A stretch of DNA of 7,221 nucleotides, taken from contig JAHEHQ010000126.1 of NCBI GenBank assembly GCA_024644505.1, forward strand, positions 1 through 7,221. The letters run 5' to 3'. The notes under the pieces were generated by a model that was given only the letters and a program-made list of their open reading frames with translations, did not search any database and was not told where the DNA came from. This DNA comes from Gammaproteobacteria bacterium. Lineage in GTDB: Bacteria > Pseudomonadota > Gammaproteobacteria > Chromatiales > Chromatiaceae. The position numbers and the translations under genes were made by a program. Positions 1 through 6,081 of this stretch are shown here, piece after piece (within the stretch, counting starts at the first letter, position 1; each line of letters starts with the position of its first letter).

Positions 1-217
1 GAATATTCATTCACCCGAGGCTCAGGAGGACACGAAGACCGGAACAAACTGGGATTGCGAAGACGGCAGGTCTTCCAGGTCGGGTGCTACAGTCAGCGGG
101 GTTTGGGCCGACCGGACATTTCGTTTTTTATTACCACCCCTCCACTGTGCGGAGGATCACACTTTGAGAGTTTAACCTGATTTCATCGGCACCGCTATGG
201 GTATTAACCCCAAGCAA
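1..217. other. Left-edge region with no recognised gene; tandem hairpins
   Basis: I see no convincing gene here. All three plus-strand frames stay open for much of the stretch (frame 1 is open from the window edge to a TGA at 178–180), but none of the translations resembles a protein family, so openness is probably chance in GC-rich DNA. Two tandem hairpins are visible: GAAGAC (59–64) pairs with GTCTTC (70–75) over a 5-nt loop, and GGTCGG (78–83) pairs with CCGACC (108–113). A T-rich run follows at 121–129 on the plus strand. It is about nine bases beyond the second stem, so it is not a canonical intrinsic terminator. The region could be the 3' end of a plus-strand transcript entering from the left, or simply intergenic. 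No clear terminator for the minus-strand methyltransferase gene is visible. Confidence 0.4.
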
Positions 218-874
218 TCAACCGGCGGCATTGCCTGAATTGTCCCGAAGCTGTCCTGAACGCGACGACGGAGCACGGGCCAGGGCCACGGTATAGGTGC
301 TTCCCTGCTTGATTTTCGCATAGTTGCCGAACACTTCCTGGAAAGCTTTCTGGATAAACTTTCTGATGCCGCTGATGGTGACGACGTAGAACCGGGCTCC
401 CGGCTTCATGTGATCAAGGGCGTCATGGAAATAAAGGTAGTAAAGCTCCTTACTCACCTTTGCCGGAAGATTCGATACGATCAGATCGAACCGGCGCCTG
501 CCAATCTGATCGAAGCCGTTGCTCAAAAAGCATTCGACGTTGGTGATGTCGTTGAGCTCAGCATTTTTCCGGCTGTAGTCGACCGCCACGAAGTCTTTGT
601 CCACCAGGACATGGGTACCCCGGGGGGCCAGTCTGGCCATGATCAGGCCCAGAGGGCCGTATCCGCAGCCCAGGTCCAGGGTGTCGTCTCCGGGGGAGAT
701 CTCCAGGTGTTCCAGAAGCAGCCGGCTTCCGGCATCGAGCCCCTTTGGTGAGAACAAGCCCCATGTCGTGTGAAAGTTGAGGGTCTGTCCCCTCACGTTT
801 TCCGAGAAAACGATGTCTCTGCGCAGTCTGTCCAGATAATCGCGTGAGCCTCCGGTCGCAGAGGAAGCCGTCAT
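218..874 (-). CDS. Class I SAM-dependent methyltransferase (RsmC/MTS-like)
   Basis: A 218-residue SAM-dependent methyltransferase resembling the C-terminal catalytic domain of RsmC-type rRNA methyltransferases. The N-terminal block has the family-like FSPKGLDAGSRLLLEHL segment (41–57). SAM-binding motif I is DLGCGYGPLG (67–76), with acidic motif II around VDKD (91–94). The catalytic-loop position reads SNLPAK (134–139) instead of the NPPF/NPPY of RsmC and PrmC, so the usual planar-nitrogen chemistry should not be assumed. It lacks the extra N-terminal domain of full-length RsmC (about 340 residues). I chose the ATG at 874 over the longer reading from 940. It overlaps the moeB stop as ATGA, is preceded by a GGGGGGAG ribosome-binding sequence four bases upstream, and the extra 22 residues look like moeB read out of frame. 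It is therefore probably translationally coupled to moeB. The substrate is unknown. The last ~18 residues are a polar tail. Confidence 0.85.
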   Translation of the reverse strand: MTASSATGGSRDYLDRLRRDIVFSENVRGQTLNFHTTWGLFSPKGLDAGSRLLLEHLEISPGDDTLDLGCGYGPLGLIMARLAPRGTHVLVDKDFVAVDYSRKNAELNDITNVECFLSNGFDQIGRRRFDLIVSNLPAKVSKELYYLYFHDALDHMKPGARFYVVTISGIRKFIQKAFQEVFGNYAKIKQGSTYTVALARAPSSRSGQLRDNSGNAAG

Positions 875-1626
875 TTTTCTCCCCCCGTGTTCTGGCAAAC
901 CGGGCATGCGGGATCTGCTTTCAGTTTCAGGGAGCGCCACTCCATGTGCAGGGCATCGAGCAACAGCAGCCGGCCCGTCAGGGGTGTGCCGGCCCCCGTG
1001 ATAATCTTGATTGCCTCCATGGCCTGCACGCTGCCGATAATGCCGACCAGGGGTGAAAGCACGCCATTCTCCGAGCAGCTTTCATCGAGTTCACCCCCTC
1101 CCCCGTAAAGGCAGCGGTAGCAGGGGCCGCCTGGGTCACCACTGAAGACGCCCACCTGGCCCTCCATCCGGATCGCTGCACCGGAGACCAGGGGTTTGCC
1201 GTTGCTGAAACAGGCATCGTTGACGGCAAACCGGGTCGTGAAGTTGTCGCTCCCGTCCAGGACCAGGTCGACCTCCGCCACCTGACTGACCAGTTCGTCG
1301 TACTCCAGGGCTTTCGGCAGGATTTCGATCCGGCATTCGGGATTCAGGCCGAGCAGGGTCTCCCGGGCTGATTCGACCTTGAGTGATCCGATGCGGTCCG
1401 TGCCATGGATGATCTGACGCTGCAGATTGGTGAGGTCCACCCGGTCGAAATCGACCAGTACCAGTGTTCCGACGCCGGCTGCGGCAAGATACATGGCCGC
1501 CGGGGAGCCGAGTCCGCCCAGACCGATGATCAGCACCCGGGCATCGAGCAACCGCTCCTGACCCTCTATGCCGATCTGGGGCAGCATGATCTGGCGGCTG
1601 TAACGCAGCAGTTGTTCGTCATTCAT
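871..1626 (-). CDS. moeB: Molybdopterin-synthase adenylyltransferase MoeB (HesA/MoeB/ThiF family)
   Basis: An E1-like adenylyltransferase that activates the C-terminal glycine of MoaD with ATP, so that the small subunit can be sulfurated for molybdopterin synthesis. The 251-residue length is normal. The start MNDEQLLRYSRQI aligns with the family N-terminus and fixes the start codon, although only a weak ribosome-binding sequence precedes it. The ATP-binding loop is GLGGLGSP (35–42), followed by the DFD segment at 59–61, NLQRQ (67–71) and the LDGSDN acidic motif (123–128). Structural zinc ligands are C169/C172 (CYRC) and C241/C244 (CPVC). The IRMEGQ and IIGSVQAMEAIK stretches closely match E. 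coli MoeB as I remember it. C184 lies at the conserved cysteine position of the family. ThiF, the thiamine homologue, is the main alternative, and some bacteria use one protein for both roles. No thi or moa genes are in view. Its stop overlaps the next methyltransferase start. Confidence 0.93.
   Translation of the reverse strand: MNDEQLLRYSRQIMLPQIGIEGQERLLDARVLIIGLGGLGSPAAMYLAAAGVGTLVLVDFDRVDLTNLQRQIIHGTDRIGSLKVESARETLLGLNPECRIEILPKALEYDELVSQVAEVDLVLDGSDNFTTRFAVNDACFSNGKPLVSGAAIRMEGQVGVFSGDPGGPCYRCLYGGGGELDESCSENGVLSPLVGIIGSVQAMEAIKIITGAGTPLTGRLLLLDALHMEWRSLKLKADPACPVCQNTGGEK
872..886 (-). promoter_or_regulatory. Ribosome-binding site and ATGA coupling for the methyltransferase
   Basis: Read on the minus strand, GGGGGGAG (886–879) is followed by four A residues and the ATG at 874–872, whose last two bases begin the moeB TGA stop (873–871). 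This decides the methyltransferase start and indicates termination-reinitiation coupling with moeB. Confidence 0.7.
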
Positions 1627-1670
1627 GGGTAGTCAGTATCCGTCCATAAACGGGTGTGTTCCAGAAACCG

Positions 1671-1742
1671 CGTCATTCCGGCGAAGGCCGGAATCCAGTA
1701 AGCCGCTAGATTCCCTGGATCCCGGCCTTCGCCGGGATGACG
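1671..1742. repeat. REP-like palindromic repeat (72 bp)
   Basis: Two 28-bp arms (1671–1698 and 1715–1742) are inverted copies with only two mismatches, separated by a 16-bp loop. Each arm also contains its own small palindrome, CCGGCGAAGGCCGG on the left and CCCGGCCTTCGCCGGG on the right. Sequences of this kind, starting CGTCATTCCGGCG and ending GGGATGACG, are dispersed in many proteobacterial genomes and generate spurious peptides containing FRRRPESS and LDPGLRRDDE; the plus-strand frames here read the same way. It lies in the 271-bp gap between the unknown gene and moeB, 44 bp upstream of the moeB start. Both mismatches would be tolerated as G·U pairs in RNA. The rest of this gap (1627–1670 and 1743–1897) has no gene or clear promoter that I can identify. 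Confidence 0.85.
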
Positions 1743-1897
1743 AAAGATGCTGTAGTTGGGAAATTACAGGAAAACGGGGTCTCCACCTGGTTGTGCCGGT
1801 TACAATACAGACATTTGTATCCGGGAATGATCAATATGTTCCGGACACTGGCCAGTCCGAGTGACCTGCGGTTGATACGATTGGAGAGAATGCGGCT

Positions 1898-2308
1898 TTA
1901 CAGGTATTTTCGCCAGTGCTCCGGGCGGTGGTCACGCAGCTCGTGGTCTCTGCGCTGGTAGCGGTTTATGAATACCTTGCGGGTGCAATTCGTCTCGCCC
2001 TTGGGACAGCCGGAGTTGGTGCGTTGTGTCTCTTCGGTGTAGTAGTAAAGGGCCCGCTTCAACGCACAGATAAGCCGGGTGCTGACGTGGAAGCCGGTCT
2101 CGATCAGTAACGCATCTATCTGCTCCAGGGTTATCTCGAGTACGTTGTAGCGGACCCTGAGCAGATGCGCGGTTTGAGTCTCCACCTCCATCACCCCCTC
2201 AAGATCCGTCAGCATCAAGGCAGCCGTGCCCGCCTGATCGGGATCGGGATGGAGTTCATTGAACTCGATCAACCGGTTTTTGATGATTTCCTGGATATCG
2301 ACTTCCAT
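1898..2308 (-). CDS. Conserved-looking hypothetical protein, possible HMA-like fold
   Basis: A 136-residue soluble protein that I do not recognise by name. Residues ~28–75 have the spacing of a small ferredoxin-like (heavy-metal-associated-like) domain: a strand ending in DLEGVMEVE (35–43), a second strand around HLLRVRYN (48–55), a helix with LEQIDALLIETG (61–72), then FHV. It lacks the CxxC metal motif of true HMA proteins. A helix rich in Tyr (87–91) leads to a basic, His-rich tail with two cysteines (C101 and C108, in SGCPKGETNC) and a C-terminus reading DHRPEHWRKYL. This tail looks constrained rather than random. The ATG at 2308 has an AGGA about ten bases upstream. The gene sits 105 bp downstream of prmC on the same strand and may be in its own transcription unit. 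The protein has no signal peptide or membrane segment. Existence of the gene is likely; the fold is inference. Confidence 0.75.
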   Translation of the reverse strand: MEVDIQEIIKNRLIEFNELHPDPDQAGTAALMLTDLEGVMEVETQTAHLLRVRYNVLEITLEQIDALLIETGFHVSTRLICALKRALYYYTEETQRTNSGCPKGETNCTRKVFINRYQRRDHELRDHRPEHWRKYL

Positions 2309-2345
2309 GCTTTGGGAATCCTAACCTTTGACCAGGATTTATCAA

Positions 2346-2381
2346 GGGTTTTAGTCATATGAGGCACCAGGCTTAAAACCC
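2346..2381. repeat. Perfect 8-bp inverted repeat upstream of the hypothetical gene
   Basis: GGGTTTTA (2346–2353) and TAAAACCC (2374–2381) are exact inverted copies around a 20-nt loop, in the 105-bp gap between the prmC stop and the start of the hypothetical gene. Read on the minus strand, the stem is followed by CTTGATAAATCC and not by a T-run, so it is not a normal terminator of prmC. It may be an operator, a leader hairpin, or chance. Confidence 0.35.
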
Positions 2382-2413
2382 AATGATTGATTTATGCTCC
2401 GCGACTCTGTGGT

Positions 2414-3277
2414 TCAATCAGGGTTTCTTCCCTCGGTAATTCGATCCCGTCCGCCTGGATCCTGTCGGGTCTGGATGTCCGACAGCCCCGCCAGGCGCAT
2501 CAGCCGGCGGACCGGCTCGCCCTGATGAATTCCGTGTTCCAGCATCAGCCGGCCCCCCGGCTTCAGATAACCCGAGGCCCCTTTCACCAGGTAACGGACG
2601 GCATCCAATCCCTCCGGGCCCGACATGAGAGCACCATCCGGCTCGAAGGGGAGCCCGTTGTGTTCGAGGTGGGGGTCTCCCTCCGCCACATAGGGGGGAT
2701 TGCTCAGGATCATGTCGAGCAGAATGGCCTCCGGTAGTGCCCCAAACCAGTCGCCCTGGAAGATATCCACTGAAAACAGCCCCAGGTTTCTGAAATTCTC
2801 CGCGGCTACGCCAAGTGCGGCGCCGGAGATATCCGTGGCGATGAGTCTGCAGCGGGGGCGCTCGCTGGCAATTGCGGCTGCAATAGCGCCGCTGCCAGTC
2901 CCGAGGTCGGCTATGATCCAGGCAGTGTCTTCGGGAATCAGTTCCAGTGCCCGCTGCACCAGGGTCTCGGTCTCCGGGCGGGGTATGAGGGTGTCTTCCG
3001 TCACCCTCAGCTTCAGGGACCAGAACTCCCGCTCCCCCGTCAGGTAGGCAGCCGGTTCTCCCGACAGGCGCCTCTCCACCAGCCTTTCGAAGGTTTCCTG
3101 CTGAGTCTGGCTCAACGGCTTGTCGGGCCAGGCAATCAGGTGGGTACGCGGTTTGCCCAGTGCGGACGCGAGCAGAACTTCCGCGTCGAGGCGACTGTCC
3201 TCTATTGGAGCAAGCCGGCGGACTGCCCTCGCCAGTGCCTCGGAGATGGTCAGGGGGGGAGTGTCAGGCGGCAGCAT
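2414..3277 (-). CDS. prmC: Release-factor glutamine N5-methyltransferase PrmC
   Basis: A 287-residue cytoplasmic enzyme that uses S-adenosylmethionine to methylate the amide of the glutamine in the GGQ motif of release factors RF1 and RF2, which increases peptide-release efficiency. The N-terminal helical domain (about 1–95) includes GEPAAYLTG (73–81) and REFW (83–86), which contact the release factor in this family. PRPETE (99–104) leads into the Rossmann methyltransferase domain, with motif I DLGTGSG (124–130), an acidic residue at D149 (ATDIS) and the catalytic/substrate loop SNPPYV (192–197). LMLEHG (244–249) and the C-terminal GRDRITEGR are also typical. All key residues are present and the length is normal. 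It follows prfA, its substrate gene, by 27 bp on the same strand. No strong ribosome-binding sequence is visible before the chosen ATG, but the next in-frame starts would remove family sequence. Confidence 0.96.
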   Translation of the reverse strand: MLPPDTPPLTISEALARAVRRLAPIEDSRLDAEVLLASALGKPRTHLIAWPDKPLSQTQQETFERLVERRLSGEPAAYLTGEREFWSLKLRVTEDTLIPRPETETLVQRALELIPEDTAWIIADLGTGSGAIAAAIASERPRCRLIATDISGAALGVAAENFRNLGLFSVDIFQGDWFGALPEAILLDMILSNPPYVAEGDPHLEHNGLPFEPDGALMSGPEGLDAVRYLVKGASGYLKPGGRLMLEHGIHQGEPVRRLMRLAGLSDIQTRQDPGGRDRITEGRNPD

Positions 3278-3304
3278 CCGGATTGCCCGAATCGGCGGTG
3301 GTTC

Positions 3305-4390
3305 TCAGCCGTTCTCTTCGGATAACAGGGCCAGTTGCTCGACCTGATGTTCCTGTATCAGGGGGTCGATCACCTGATCCAGGGCCCCCTGCATGATCTC
3401 TTCGAGCTTATACAGGGTCAGGTTGATCCGGTGATCCGTGACCCGGTTCTGGGGGAAGTTATAGGTTCGTATTCGTTCCGAACGGTCGCCGCTGCCCACC
3501 TGAAGCTTGCGGGATTGCGCCTGCTCGATGTCCTGTTCCTGCTGCAGACCGGCAAGCAGCTTTGCCTGAAGCAGGGACATGGCGCGGGCCTTGTTCTTGT
3601 GCTGGGATCGCTCGTCCTGGCACTCGACCACGATACCGCTGGGCAGGTGGGTGATGCGAACGGCGGAATCGGTTTTGTTGACGTGCTGACCGCCGGCCCC
3701 TGAGGCGCGGTAGGTGTCTATGCGCAGGTCGCTGTTGTTGATCTCCACACCGTCGATGGCGTCTGCCTCCGGCAGGATGGCCACGGTACAGGCCGAAGTG
3801 TGGATGCGCCCCTGGGATTCGGTGTCCGGGACCCGCTGTACACGGTGGGTCCCCGATTCGAACTTCAGTCTGGAATAGACGCCGGTCCCGCTGACCCGGC
3901 TGATGATCTCTTTGTATCCTCCCTGTTCCCCGGGGCTTTCGCTGATGGTCTCCGCCTTCCAGCCCTGCAGTTCGGCAAAGCGCAGGTACATACGGTTGAG
4001 GTCGCCGGCAAAAAGCGCTGCCTCGGCGCCGCCGGTGCCCGCCCGTATCTCCAGAAAGACATTTCGCTGATCATTGGGGTCCGGCGGTATCAGCAGCAGT
4101 TCGAGCTGGGGTTCCAGGTTCCGTTGCAACTGCCGGGCCTGTTCCATTTCCTCCCGTGCCAGTTCCGCCATCTCCTGGTCCTCCAGCATTTCCCTGGCGC
4201 TGGAGATCGCCTGTTCGGCGCTCTGGTAGCGGCCGAAGCAATCGACCACCGGGTCGAGCTGGGCATACTCCTGGCTCAGACCGCGAAACTGGTTCTGATT
4301 TCCCTGAATCTCCGGGTCGGCGAGCAGGGCGGTGATCTCCTCGAACCGCTCGGTGATCCGCTCGAGTTTGCTGCGGATGGACGGCTTCAT
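3305..4390 (-). CDS. prfA: Peptide chain release factor 1 (RF1)
   Basis: RF1 recognises UAA and UAG stop codons in the ribosomal A site and triggers hydrolysis of peptidyl-tRNA. The 361-residue protein is full length. The N-terminal coiled region (about 1–105) is followed by the conserved RAGTGGAEA block (116–124). The codon-recognition tripeptide is PDT (188–190), in RVQRVPDTESQGRIHTSA, where E. coli has PAT. A PxT tripeptide identifies RF1 rather than RF2, which has SPF. The catalytic loop is GAGGQHVNKT (231–240), with GGQ at 233–235; Q235 is the residue expected to be methylated by the adjacent PrmC. The QDERSQHKNKARA segment (258–270) and the C-terminal NRVTDHRINLTLY (315–327) are classic. 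Its ATG overlaps the hemA stop as ATGA, so the two are probably translationally coupled. Only a weak GGCGGT precedes the start, consistent with coupling. Confidence 0.97.
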   Translation of the reverse strand: MKPSIRSKLERITERFEEITALLADPEIQGNQNQFRGLSQEYAQLDPVVDCFGRYQSAEQAISSAREMLEDQEMAELAREEMEQARQLQRNLEPQLELLLIPPDPNDQRNVFLEIRAGTGGAEAALFAGDLNRMYLRFAELQGWKAETISESPGEQGGYKEIISRVSGTGVYSRLKFESGTHRVQRVPDTESQGRIHTSACTVAILPEADAIDGVEINNSDLRIDTYRASGAGGQHVNKTDSAVRITHLPSGIVVECQDERSQHKNKARAMSLLQAKLLAGLQQEQDIEQAQSRKLQVGSGDRSERIRTYNFPQNRVTDHRINLTLYKLEEIMQGALDQVIDPLIQEHQVEQLALLSEENG

Positions 4391-5655
4391 TTACCGCCGT
4401 CGGAATCCTGGATCTGGAACAGGGTATTGGCCGCCTCCAACAGTTCCATCTGGCCTTCGAATCCAGCCTGCCTGATCTGGGTGCTGGGTGTGTGCAGAAG
4501 CTTGTTGGTCAGGGTGCGGGCGAGAAAATGCAGCACTTCCTCGGGGGGTGTGCCTTTCCTGAGCTGGCGCAAGGACCGCTCCAGCACCTCGTTGCGCATT
4601 TTTTCCGCCTGACGCCGGTAATCCTGAACCATACCGGCGGCATCCAGGGAGCGCAGCCAGCCCATAAACTCCTCGGTATGCAGCTCTATGATCTCACCGG
4701 CCTGCTCGGCAGCTTCCTGCCGTGAGCGCATGTTCTCCGCAACCACTTCCTGAAGGTCGTCCACCGTGTACAGATAGATGTCTTTCAGGTCCGTGATCTC
4801 GGCCTCAATATCCCGGGGAACGGCAATGTCCACCATGAACATGGGCTGGTGCTTGCGTTTTTTCAGTGCACTCTCGACGGTGCCCTTGCCCAGCACAGGC
4901 AGCGGGCTGGCGGTGGAAGAGATGACGATGTCCGCCTCGGCCAGATGAGCGGGGAGTTCGGTCAGGGCGATGGCGTAACCCTGGAACTGGTTGGCCAGGC
5001 TGTGGGCCCGTTCCATGGTCCGGTTGGCGACGATAATGCGGCCGACCCCCTGTTGGTGGAGATGGCGGGCAGCCAGCTCAATGGTTTCGCCGGCACCTAT
5101 GAGCAGGGCCGTTTGTTCGGTCAGGTCGCTGAAGATCTGTTTTGCCAGGCTGACGGCGGCGAAGGCAACGGACACCGGGCTGTGCCCGATGGCCGTATCG
5201 GTCCGAACCTGTTTGGCCACGGAGAAGGTGTGCTGGAACAGGCGGCCAAGCAGTTTTCCGACACTCCCGGCATCCGTGGCGGTTTGATAGGCCTGTTTTA
5301 CCTGGCCCAGTATCTGGGGTTCTCCCAGCACCATGGAATCCAATCCACAGGCGACATTCAGCAGGTGCTGCACACCCTTCCGGTTTTCGTGGCCGTATAA
5401 ATAGGGTGAGATGGTCTCCAGCTCAAGACCGTGGAACTCGCTCAGCCAGTGGCTGATATCCTCCGGAGCGGCATCCGTCAACGCGCAGTAGACCTCCGTC
5501 CGGTTGCAGGTGGAGAGGATGATCGCCTCTTCTATTCCGGGGCGCTGGGTCAGGCTTCGAAGGGCGCCGACGATAATATCCGGGCCAAAGGTCACCCTTT
5601 CACGGATGCTTACCGGTGCGTTTTTGTGATTGAGACCTATTGCGAGCAGTGACAT
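4387..5655 (-). CDS. hemA: Glutamyl-tRNA reductase HemA
   Basis: A 422-residue NADPH-dependent enzyme that reduces glutamyl-tRNA(Glu) to glutamate-1-semialdehyde, the first committed step of C5-pathway tetrapyrrole synthesis. The N-terminal catalytic domain (about 1–155) contains the nucleophile C50 in STCNRTE (48–54) and the signature GLDSMVLGEPQILGQ (104–118). The NADPH-binding domain has GAGET (187–191) followed by VANRT (209–213). The helical dimerisation domain occupies roughly 315–415. The start matches the family N-terminus (E. coli MTLLALGINHKTAPVS). No strong ribosome-binding sequence is seen. The position equivalent to E. coli Cys170, reported to bind haem, appears to be V168 in SVAFAAVSLAKQIF; this alignment is by eye and from memory. 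The gene leads the hemA–prfA–prmC operon and diverges from the TPR gene across a region carrying a MITE-like insertion. Confidence 0.97.
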   Translation of the reverse strand: MSLLAIGLNHKNAPVSIRERVTFGPDIIVGALRSLTQRPGIEEAIILSTCNRTEVYCALTDAAPEDISHWLSEFHGLELETISPYLYGHENRKGVQHLLNVACGLDSMVLGEPQILGQVKQAYQTATDAGSVGKLLGRLFQHTFSVAKQVRTDTAIGHSPVSVAFAAVSLAKQIFSDLTEQTALLIGAGETIELAARHLHQQGVGRIIVANRTMERAHSLANQFQGYAIALTELPAHLAEADIVISSTASPLPVLGKGTVESALKKRKHQPMFMVDIAVPRDIEAEITDLKDIYLYTVDDLQEVVAENMRSRQEAAEQAGEIIELHTEEFMGWLRSLDAAGMVQDYRRQAEKMRNEVLERSLRQLRKGTPPEEVLHFLARTLTNKLLHTPSTQIRQAGFEGQMELLEAANTLFQIQDSDGGK

Positions 5656-5805
5656 AGGGATTCAGCGGGGATACCTGCGTTTCGAAATTTTGAATTATCA
5701 AGGGGTTAAATTCAAGTTTCATGAGAATATTTTAAGTTGGTTTCCAGAATTTACGGTCCGCCTGTTATGATGAGAGGAGTCGATCCGGGAACTGGGAGGC
5801 AGCTG
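5656..5805. promoter_or_regulatory. Divergent hemA / TPR-gene intergenic region
   Basis: This AT-rich 150-bp stretch between the hemA start and the MITE-like element must hold at least the hemA promoter, unless that lies inside the element. On the minus strand the best boxes are weak: TTGAAT with CAAAAT 17 bases downstream, or TAAAAT (complement of 5729–5734) with no good -35. An inverted repeat TTGAATT (5690–5696) / AATTCAA (5709–5715) is present and could be an operator or chance. I cannot assign a regulator. Confidence 0.4.
5763..5771 (+). promoter_or_regulatory. Candidate extended -10 promoter for the TPR gene
   Basis: TGTTATGAT reads as an extended -10 element (TGn followed by TATGAT, five of six matches to TATAAT). 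No good -35 hexamer is seen at 16–18 bp, which is usual for extended -10 promoters. A transcript from here would start near 5778 and run through the whole MITE-like element before reaching the ATG at 6082. Confidence 0.35.
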
Positions 5806-6071
5806 GTGCCCTATCGATGTAATAATTACGAATACAGTGAGCTTGTCAGCGTTCATGGCAAGGCACGCCTCGCAGGCAATGGCAGCTTCCCTTGTCAAGA
5901 GGCGTAACGCCGTCCATGGGCGCTGACAAGCTCACCCGAAGGGCGCTTCCGTGGTGTCCCGCCGCCGCGTTGCAGTGCTTGGCAAGGGTGCCGGCCATCC
6001 CCTGCGCACTGCGCCTTGCTGCGAAACACCACGGAAGCGCTGGATCCGTAATTATTACATCGATAGGGCAC
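5806..6071. mobile_element. MITE-like element with three nested inverted repeats
   Basis: A 266-bp element bounded by perfect 25-bp terminal inverted repeats (5806–5830 and 6047–6071, tip GTGCCCTATCGATG). The outer stem extends to 5836/6041 with two mismatches. Directly inside are two more inverted repeats. Arm 1 is 5837–5851 paired with 5921–5935 (15 bp perfect), continuing through two G·U pairs and CATGG/CCATG to 5858/5914, with an inner ACGCCTC/GAGGCGT stem (5865–5871/5899–5905). Arm 2 is 5943–5957 paired with 6026–6040 (15 bp perfect), with GCAGTGC/GCACTGC further in (5972–5978/6006–6012). The arms abut the outer stem exactly and only 5936–5942 is left as linker, giving a three-way junction. 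There is no coding capacity for a transposase and no obvious target-site duplication. It is best described as a non-autonomous MITE or large structured repeat; the family is not recognised. Confidence 0.85.
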
Positions 6072-6081
6072 TAAAAGACCA

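Noticed and set aside
1..120. Possible 6S, SRP or RNase P RNA at the left edge
   Set aside because: Short likenesses such as CCTGAGCC on the minus strand were noted, but the other conserved blocks of these RNAs are absent.
139..155. CCTCC/GGAGG hairpin as terminator of the methyltransferase gene
   Set aside because: The stem is only five pairs and on the minus strand it is followed by GGTGGTAATAAAAAA, an A-run rather than a T-run.
875..940. Extended methyltransferase start at 940
   Set aside because: The extra 22 residues are moeB C-terminal codons read in another frame; the ATG at 874 has a good ribosome-binding sequence and the ATGA overlap.
1847..1856. Ten-base perfect palindrome ACTGGCCAGT
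   Set aside because: It is short, has no loop or T-run to make a terminator, and is not repeated elsewhere in the window that I can see; it is compatible with chance.
1625..1864. A 79-residue plus-strand open frame containing FRRRPESS and LDPGLRRDDE
   Set aside because: These peptides are the translation of the palindromic repeat at 1671–1742 and are a known source of false hypothetical proteins.
3800..4612. A 270-residue open frame on the plus strand
   Set aside because: It is antisense to the prfA and hemA coding sequences, which are unmistakable, and it crosses their junction.
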